Below, in pieces: positions 25,268 through 64,000 of a stretch of 64,000 nucleotides of DNA. Made by a program: the position numbers and the translations under genes. This DNA comes from Cranoglanis bouderius (taxonomy: Eukaryota > Chordata > Actinopteri > Siluriformes > Cranoglanididae): contig CM042543.1 of the NCBI GenBank assembly GCA_023630585.1, forward strand, positions 16,242,260-16,306,259. The letters are read 5' to 3'. The notes below the pieces were generated by a model, which did no database searches, was not told where the DNA came from, and worked only from the letters and a program-made list of their open reading frames with translations. The first letter of the stretch is position 1, and the number at the start of each line of letters is the position of its first letter.

Positions 25268-27123
25268 TAGACATGTAAACAAGTGTCTGACTACTTTCAT
25301 TTTGTGAATCTATGGCTCTGTTCTGCACACGTGTATTTGGATCACAATGTGCACCCGGTGCAATAAAACGTGTGCAAGTGTACGTGTGACACACAACTTT
25401 GGACTGGATTACATGTGCCGTGTGCATTAATGATGACGGTCTACAGGGTGTCCAGTACAGGATACATATAAACAGTCTATTAGGAATCTGCAATCTGACT
25501 GGATTCGCTCCGATTGGTGATAATCTCTGCAGCTATACATAGCCACTGATAAACTGCAGTTGAAACTGTCAGCTGAGAGACATGGGCTTGGGCAGAGTGC
25601 AGATTTCTGCGTGATAATCGTTAACTGATGAGCGTAGCGTTCGACTTCTGTTAGAGCAGTAATTCTAACAGAGCCAAGCAGATAAGAGTCTCTTCATTTC
25701 AGTCCATTAACACACCATATTAGCCCATTTTGGATTAGACTCTGTGTCTCTGGGTTTTAAATCAACTCTTTTGTGTCTGGGTCTAACAGACTGGTGAGAC
25801 AAGTTGTGTTGTTTTTCTTCTCCTGTTCAAACTCTACACTTCTGCTGGAGTGTATATTAATCTCCTGAAAGTTTGCTCCAGTTCTAGGCAATATACCCCA
25901 CCACTTTCTCTGAAAAGCACCTTTCCTGGGAAAATACTGACTAGTAAACAGAGCAAAGGCTGTTGCAGTGACGACCGGTAAGACGAGGCAAGAGGAATTC
26001 AGTGACAGACTCACACAAAGCTATTAGCATTAGGACCTAAAGGAATAATACCAAAACTCGCCACATTACTGCTGTCTTTAAAAGGTATTGTGTTTAACGG
26101 CAGCTACATCTCTTATCACCTTTGTAGCAAACTTGTAATCTTATCTGGAGCTGGCATGGACTTTGGTCCAGCATCGTTTGGATTTCAAAGCTCTCACAAA
26201 ATCAGGAATTGATCAATCTGACGGAAGGAATCCTATCAAACCACCGGCTAATATTAGTGCAACTGCATGTAAGAGTAAAAGCTAGTTAGGATAAGAATTT
26301 TCTATCATTCAAAAATACACTTTCTAGTAGCTGATACGAGTTATGCTAGCAAACACCAATAAGCTCATTAAATACGTATATCAGCTTATTTTAAAGTGGT
26401 GTAATATATTTTACATTTAAGTTGCACCAAGTAGTAAAGTTCTGCAGAAAAAGATTTGTACTGCGCCAGGTGGGGTAAGCTAGTCCATTTAGCTAGCACT
26501 GGAAGAGCACAGACGTCTGAAGGAAGATGGTTTAGTTTGTCATTGCAAACTTTCCTTTACGTCAAAAAGCAATACATCTAGACGGGCAGCTAAATACCCA
26601 GTTAATCAGCTACATTACCTAATTTAATACTTTCGCCGTCTCCAGGCCATCAGCACGACCTCACTGCTGAACATATCCGGCTAGCTAACTTAGCTAATAT
26701 ATCGTATTCTATTATCGCGTGAATTGAGTCTAGAGGTTACTGCTTGCTAGCTTATGTTTACTGACATCCGCAAGTGTACTCTTCGTGTGAATCAGAAAAT
26801 TAGCTGTCACTGGCAGCTGTAACTCGCGAAAGAAACGAAACGCCCCAGCTAGCTTAATGTAACCAGTTCTATTACACGGATAAGTTAGCTTCCCAAAAAA
26901 ATGGCCACACACTCTCGTGTGTTTTAGCCAAACCAAGTCCACTACACGGATATTAGCTACCGAGCGGCCAGGACTCAGCGTGTCCGCGGTCAACAAGTCG
27001 ACCTGTGTGTGTGATTAGCTAACAGTTCCGTTGGCTAAACAGCTCACTAGTTGGCTAATCACATCATCATCATTCTTTCCATACAGGCAGCGAGTTTGAC
27101 CAGTCCGGACCAAGTCCACTTAC
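25268..27123. other. no coding exon; promoter-proximal intron candidate
   Basis: Contains many tagctaa/ttagcta copies between 26300 and 27060 and rising CpG content toward 27.2 kb, in keeping with sequence just inside the first intron of the putative minus-strand gene. Confidence 0.35.
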
Positions 27124-27300
27124 CTGTTCAGCAAGATTAGCAGAGTTCGGCCTATCCGTAATCACGATCAGAGGGGGTGCGAAATCACACCGGATATAAA
27201 AGTTCCAAATATACGCGTCGATTTATTAAAGGTAACGTCCCTCAGAGGAAAGTAATCCTACACCGCCCGTTTCACCTGCTTGTCTCGGTACACTGCCTCT
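27124..27300 (-). promoter_or_regulatory. putative untranslated first exon and promoter of an unidentified minus-strand gene
   Basis: A CpG-richer stretch ends on the minus strand in ...GCTGAACAG followed by the consensus donor GTAAGT (27123 downward). There is no ATG on the minus strand in the 170 bp before the donor, so this would be a 5' UTR exon. A second possible donor (AAGCAG/GTGAAA) lies near 27283. The partner exons would be to the left and were not found in 27 kb, which implies a long first intron. The start site is not defined, and the gene cannot be named from this window. Confidence 0.45.
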
Positions 27301-27451
27301 GGTAGCCCGATTCAACTAAACCTCGCCCTTCCTTAGCAACGCCCCGCCCTCATCTACATACCGGACACTGCATAACACCACGCCCTGTTATCTAGTCCCG
27401 CCCCTAAGCTGTAGCCTGGAAAGTCAGCCCCTTATGTTTTAACTACATACC

Positions 27452-28034
27452 CGCCAGAGAAAGTCCCGCCTCCATCCACATAGCCGCGAGAGTCAGCCCC
27501 GCCTCCATCCACATAGCCGCTAGAGTCAGCCCCGCCTCGATCCACATATCCGCCAGTCAGCCCCGCCTCCATCCACATACCCGCTAGAGTCAGCCCCGCC
27601 TCCATCCATCCATGTAGCCGCCAGAGTCAGCCCCGCCTCCATCCACATAGCGGCCAGCGTCAACCCCGCCTCCATACACATACCCGCGAGAGTCAGCCCC
27701 GCCTCCATCCATGTAGCCGCCAGAGTCAGCCCCGCCTCCATCCATGTAGCCGCCAGAGTCAGCCCCGCATCCATCCTTGTAGCCGCCAGAGTCAGCCCCG
27801 CCTCCATCCATGTAGCCACCAGAGTCAGCCCCGCCTCCATACACATACCCGCGAGAGTCAGCCCCGCCTCCATCCATGTAGCCGCCAGAGTCAGCCCCGC
27901 CTCCATCCATGTAGCCGCCAGAGTCAGCCCCGCATCCATCCTTGTAGCCGCCAGAGTCAGCCCCGCCTCCATCCATGTAGCCACCAGAGTCAGCCCCGCC
28001 TCCATCCATGTAGCCACCAGAGTCAGCCCCGCCC
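27452..28034. repeat. 33-bp minisatellite, about 17-18 units, GC-box-like
   Basis: The unit reads roughly tccatccatgtagccgccag followed by agtcagccccgcc. Units differ by point changes, and a five-unit block repeats with a 165-bp period (27671 and 27836 begin matching blocks). Because 33 is a multiple of three, two minus-strand frames stay open for over 160 codons as 11-residue repeats. These are almost certainly not proteins. Confidence 0.93.
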
Positions 28035-28039
28035 TCATC

Positions 28040-28740
28040 TAAATTCCGGCCCACATTGTTCACGCCCCGTTCCCTCATCTACATCCTGGCCTGAGTTTAA
28101 AAAAAAAAAACAGTTGATCAAGGAAAATGTTACAATTTTTATTTGGGTTTACCAAGAGAACTGGAAAATTACTAATTTATTTGTAAATAAATTACTTTTA
28201 CTAGCAAACTATTATATACATAGGTATAAGGTGCTAAATACTAAACCCCTTTCTGCTCCAAATTGGGCGTTTTTGTGCAAAATCTTGCATTTTTATTATA
28301 TTATGTGCTTTATTTGTGTATTTGTTTGTTTATCTATGTGTTTACTTTTTTGTATGTTAGTTTGTATTTGTAGCCTTTCCCTGGTGGTGATTTGTTTATT
28401 ATTATTATTTATTTATTTATTTATTTTTTTACAATGTTGTGTGTATGTATATAATATCCTCATTTTATTAATCTGGGATCTGGAATATGCCAGGCATGTT
28501 GTCACAGACTGGAGCTTTGTGGTTTCAGCACAGGCTTCTGAAATCCGACTATCATATACTGGTAGTCTTGCCATATTACACTACAGTCAAAATCTCTGAA
28601 GCACTTGAAAATGTTGAGAATGCATTACATTTAAGCAGATTGTTCAACAGTGGAATACGGGTGGACACATTACACACGGCCTCTGAAACATTTTAAAAGT
28701 AAACTGGCCATAGAAAATAGTCAGCTGTTCTCTATAGCTT
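28040..28740. other. AT-rich sequence, no gene recognised
   Basis: An open frame of about 160 codons runs 28114-28599 on the plus strand. It reads like low-complexity translated AT-rich DNA (Phe/Leu/Ile/Cys/Val-rich) and shows no known family. Confidence 0.4.
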
Positions 28741-28741
28741 A

Positions 28742-29479
28742 GGGTGTTTTCACATATAGTTAATTTTAAACTAACCATACTCAGCCCTGTTAAAGTGGAC
28801 TCCTTCACCACAATTTAATAGTGAATATGCGTAACACTGAATAGTGTCATTCAAAATGGTTGCTTTACATGATGCTATGTTTTGGCCGAAATGCTATGAT
28901 TTGGCTGAAAACCAGAGCAGGCAAAACAGATTTGAAGTGAAATACCAGAAATGTTTTTTTATGCTGAACCATCAAAATTAACGCATGCTTCAAGCCATAG
29001 AGCTACCGATTGTTTAGCTCATGAGTGGTTGGGGTAGACAAAATACATACACACGCTACATATATTACACACATACGGTATACTAAGAGTATTATACAGT
29101 AACTATTGTTTCTGTTACTGACACAATACTATTATTACTGCTGACTAACAGCTTTGGAGTATAGTTGCTAGTGCTACAGTGACCCCACCAAAAGCCATTT
29201 GAGTTGTTTTTCTGTTAGGTGAAGGAAAACTCGCACAATGTATGTACAGCAACTCTCAAGTTCTTTATCTATAAAACAAAAAAGTGAAGTGGAATGAGAC
29301 CACTATGTTTCACAATGCACAAATCAAGTGGACCACAAAATGAACCGCAAACAAACCATACTCAGACCACCTCTGAAGGTCTGAGTTCATTTGTTGTGTT
29401 CAACATATGCACAAAAAATACCGAGTCAATGAGTTGAGACCACTTGTAGCACTGAAATGGACCAAGTGTGAAAACACCC
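28742..29479. mobile_element. MITE-like element, TTA flanks, GGGTGTTTTCACA ends
   Basis: The terminal inverted repeats begin GGGTGTTTTCACA at both ends, and TTA flanks both (28739-28741 and 29480-29482). The 3-bp TTA duplication and short G-rich ends suggest a non-autonomous PIF/Harbinger-type element. The interior has no transposase. Confidence 0.7.
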
Positions 29480-30452
29480 TTATTCAATCAACATACCAAT
29501 GTCTGTAATTATTTACATGTTTATAAAATCTTTGTAAGATTTAGACTTAATAGGTAGTACTTCTAGGTAGCCACTGAAGTCCAGCTGCAGTCAGCTGTTC
29601 TAGCCCTTCTGATCTGTTTATCTCTCACGCCATCCAAGTGGCTTACTCACTGTCTCCCCATAAGCTTATTTCTGTCAAGGGTTCAGTGTTGGACAAGCTG
29701 TGATTAATCAGACTGCATTAATTTTTATGGTCCCCATCTGAAAACACCTGCATATTGCTTTGGCGAGAGACAGTAGTATTCTAAATTTAGCATCATGTCT
29801 TGTATTTGAGATCCAGACACACACACCCAAACAGCCTGAGGTCCATTTGATCCATAGGTCACAACGACCTCTGAGGTGACCTTTAAATACCAATGTGTCA
29901 ACAGCCAGCTGTGACAATGTGCCAGGATCATGGGACAAGTTGTTTTGTTTTTTTAAACAGTGGGAGATGTTTATTGGGCATATTGTAAAAGTATATGAGA
30001 AGAGATGGACTATCGGGTTTAAGAAGATGATTAGAATACGTGAGAAAATTCAAGGTATACCAGATTGAAGCAGACATACCATCACTTCGCCACATTTGGA
30101 AAATATAATGCAATGTAAATAGCGGAGCAATGTAAGACACCGCTGAGGTTTACAAACCTATCCATTTCCTGAATGTGTGAATGCAATTTCGACACGCCAT
30201 GCTGAAGTGTTTCTTATAAATTTTTAAGTGTTGCAGCATGAGATCTGAATCTGTTGATGTGACTTTGATGTTGGAGCTCAGACCCAATTAATTTAATCTT
30301 TTTATTTTTGATGATAGCTTTCCACCCAGTGGCCAAATACCAAACTGCACTAAAACAAATCAACTGAAGATAAAATTCGGGCAAAATGCCAACTTAATAA
30401 TTATAAAAGCTACCAATAACTTAATAATAAATAAAACAACAACTTATTGTTT

Positions 30453-30458
<6 letters not shown>

Positions 30459-30520
<62 letters not shown>
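30459..30520. repeat. (AT)n microsatellite
   Basis: 31 units of AT downstream of galnt16. Confidence 0.97.
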
Positions 30521-30522
<2 letters not shown>

Positions 30523-30733
30523 TAACATGTTTATCAAAATTTAATTTGAAATTGAATAATATTAAAATAAAGTCCAGTTATTCCCTGTCAGCTTTGGCTG
30601 AAGGAAATATATTATTATAATTATAATTACAAATCACTACTACTACTACTACTACTACTACTAATAATAATAATAATAAGTGTTTGTTGAACCTTTACAG
30701 TATGAATAAACATGAATTTTCTGGGCTATAGGC

Positions 30734-30739
30734 TTTATT
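30734..30739 (-). promoter_or_regulatory. candidate poly(A) signal of galnt16
   Basis: AATAAA on the minus strand about 1.18 kb past the galnt16 stop. It is a candidate end of the 3' UTR; other A-rich hexamers occur nearby, so the choice is uncertain. Confidence 0.3.
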
Positions 30740-31099
30740 TTTCAACTTACAAGAATGCTCATTTTGTTCATGATTGCAAAAAAAAAAGGTTTAAATATTT
30801 ACAAAAATGTCAAACAAATGTAAACAGAAACAGGGTCTTTGGATAGGACATCACAAATGTCTTTTTGTGGTGCTTCACAGTACCATGCACAATTGTAAAT
30901 CATTATAAGGATTTGCAAGTTATCTAACATTAAACTAAATTAAGTTGTTAGCCCAGATTTATACATATCTTTCTTTAATTTACTTTCAAATTCTGCTACA
31001 TTCACATGTCCATTCTCAGACAAAGTTTCAGCTCTGCAGAGCTTCCTTTCCATGTTAGTTTCTGCAATGCAGAGATCAGGTTATCCAAACTCGGTATCC

Positions 31100-31120
31100 A
31101 GTGTAAACAATGTTTACACT
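31100..31120. promoter_or_regulatory. palindromic forkhead-like site
   Basis: AGTGTAAACA-A-TGTTTACACT is a perfect inverted repeat of two forkhead-type GTAAACA motifs separated by one base. On the minus strand it lies in the probable galnt16 3' UTR. Function is unknown. Confidence 0.4.
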
Positions 31121-31915
31121 GACCATGGATCAAAGATCACAATGCATCAAGGCTACAACCTGCTGGACCAGGCAAGCTCGGTGAGGCTTGTTTTTTTTTT
31201 TCCTTTCAAAACTGCTGTAAGCACAGATCTCATATTAAAACTTGTCTGTTACCTAGAAAAAAAAAAGATCCAAATATGACTTTTTTTTTTTAAAAAGTAT
31301 GTACATTTGATGCATTGTATTTTATCCATTTATCTAAGGCTTCACTGATCAGAATGGATAAATATTTAATAATGCTACTTCAAGAGAAACACTGACTTTA
31401 ATAATAAGCTTTAGGAAATAATCTACATGAGGGAATGATATTATACCGGTGGGGGCTCAGTGGCTGTTCTCAAAGGCAGTAAAAGGCATAAACATACATA
31501 ACTAGTCTTTCCCTTTGAGTCCTTAAGCAAGACAACAGGAAAAAAAAAAGAAAACCCTAAATGTTACAACCTTCTCCTGTAAGCCATGGACAATCCCATT
31601 ATGTTGTAAACCTTGACCAGGTCCAAATATGACTGAATAGAAGTAGCTCACAAAGATACAACTCTTTATATTTGACTTTGTTTTTTTTTTTTTTAATCTC
31701 TGGCCTGTTATTTAAGATCAGATGTATAAAGACAGAAGAGGATGTAAAGGTGCTAAAGTGGTTTTTGGACATGGCCCTGGTTTACTTGTCTCAAAGCAGC
31801 ACCGTCAAATTAAAACAGCGTGCAGACATGTTCCTCTTGGCCCTAAAGCAAGTAAGATTCTGCGACCCTTCTAAACTCCTTCCCTCTCGCTCTCCTTCAC
31901 CCCGCCATCTCGAAG

Positions 31916-64000
<32,085 letters not shown>

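Larger units (their letters stand above)
29490..31915 (-). other. galnt16 3' UTR / downstream sequence, no gene seen
   Basis: No coding exon recognised on either strand. It holds poly(A/T) runs, an (AT)n array at 30459-30520, (CTA)n/(ATA)n at 30636-30679 and a palindromic forkhead-like site at 31100-31120. The part from 31915 down to about 30734 is probably 3' UTR. Confidence 0.45.

Noticed and set aside
27526..28078. Two overlapping minus-strand open frames of 160-170 codons made of 11-residue repeats
   Set aside because: They are the translation of a 33-bp minisatellite (multiple of three), with no splice context and two frames open at once.
28114..28599. 161-codon plus-strand frame
   Set aside because: Composition is that of translated AT-rich DNA; no domain or family, and no promoter or splice context.

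Overview
The window is vertebrate nuclear DNA, almost certainly from a teleost fish. It has one long intron-rich gene, dense dinucleotide microsatellites, several decayed Tc1/mariner transposons, tRNA-derived SINEs and short inverted-repeat (MITE-like) elements. The mix of Tc1 families and SINEs looks like an otophysan fish such as a catfish, but that is an impression from memory, not a test. No prokaryotic or viral system is visible, and most of the small open reading frames are chance or repeat-derived.

The one confidently identified gene is galnt16 (galntl1), a Golgi polypeptide N-acetylgalactosaminyltransferase that starts mucin-type O-glycosylation. It lies on the minus strand. Exon 1 runs off the right edge of the window (about seven bases short of the expected ATG) and the stop codon is at 31916-31918. 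All 15 coding exons could be placed with AG/GT borders and matching codon phases. They give about 570 residues, against 558 for the human protein from memory. Order: type II membrane anchor, short stem, GT-A catalytic domain (D-S-H, W-G-G-E-N, V-G-H), and a C-terminal ricin-like lectin domain with three Q-x-W repeats.

Layout. 1-27 kb: no protein-coding exon recognised; microsatellites, a broken Tc1 element next to a SINE, hAT-like and other MITEs, a mariner remnant with a second element inside it, and an exact 134-bp direct repeat beside an AT/TATG array. 27.1-28.05 kb: a probable untranslated first exon and promoter of an unidentified minus-strand gene that would extend left through the window, backed by a 33-bp minisatellite rich in GC-box-like motifs. 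28-31.9 kb: a TTA-flanked MITE and the probable galnt16 3' UTR/downstream region. 31.9-64 kb: galnt16, whose introns hold Tc1 remnants, SINEs, a possible solo LTR, MITEs and a TTAA-flanked element carrying an intact coding first exon with a splice donor.

Nothing here amounts to a new system. The points most worth checking are the TTAA element with its spliceable exon, the galnt16 splice donor made of a (GT)n microsatellite, the introns that cut the Q-x-W lectin motif at the same place twice, a D-to-G change at a normally conserved catalytic-domain position, the GC-box minisatellite at a promoter, and the exact 134-bp duplication.
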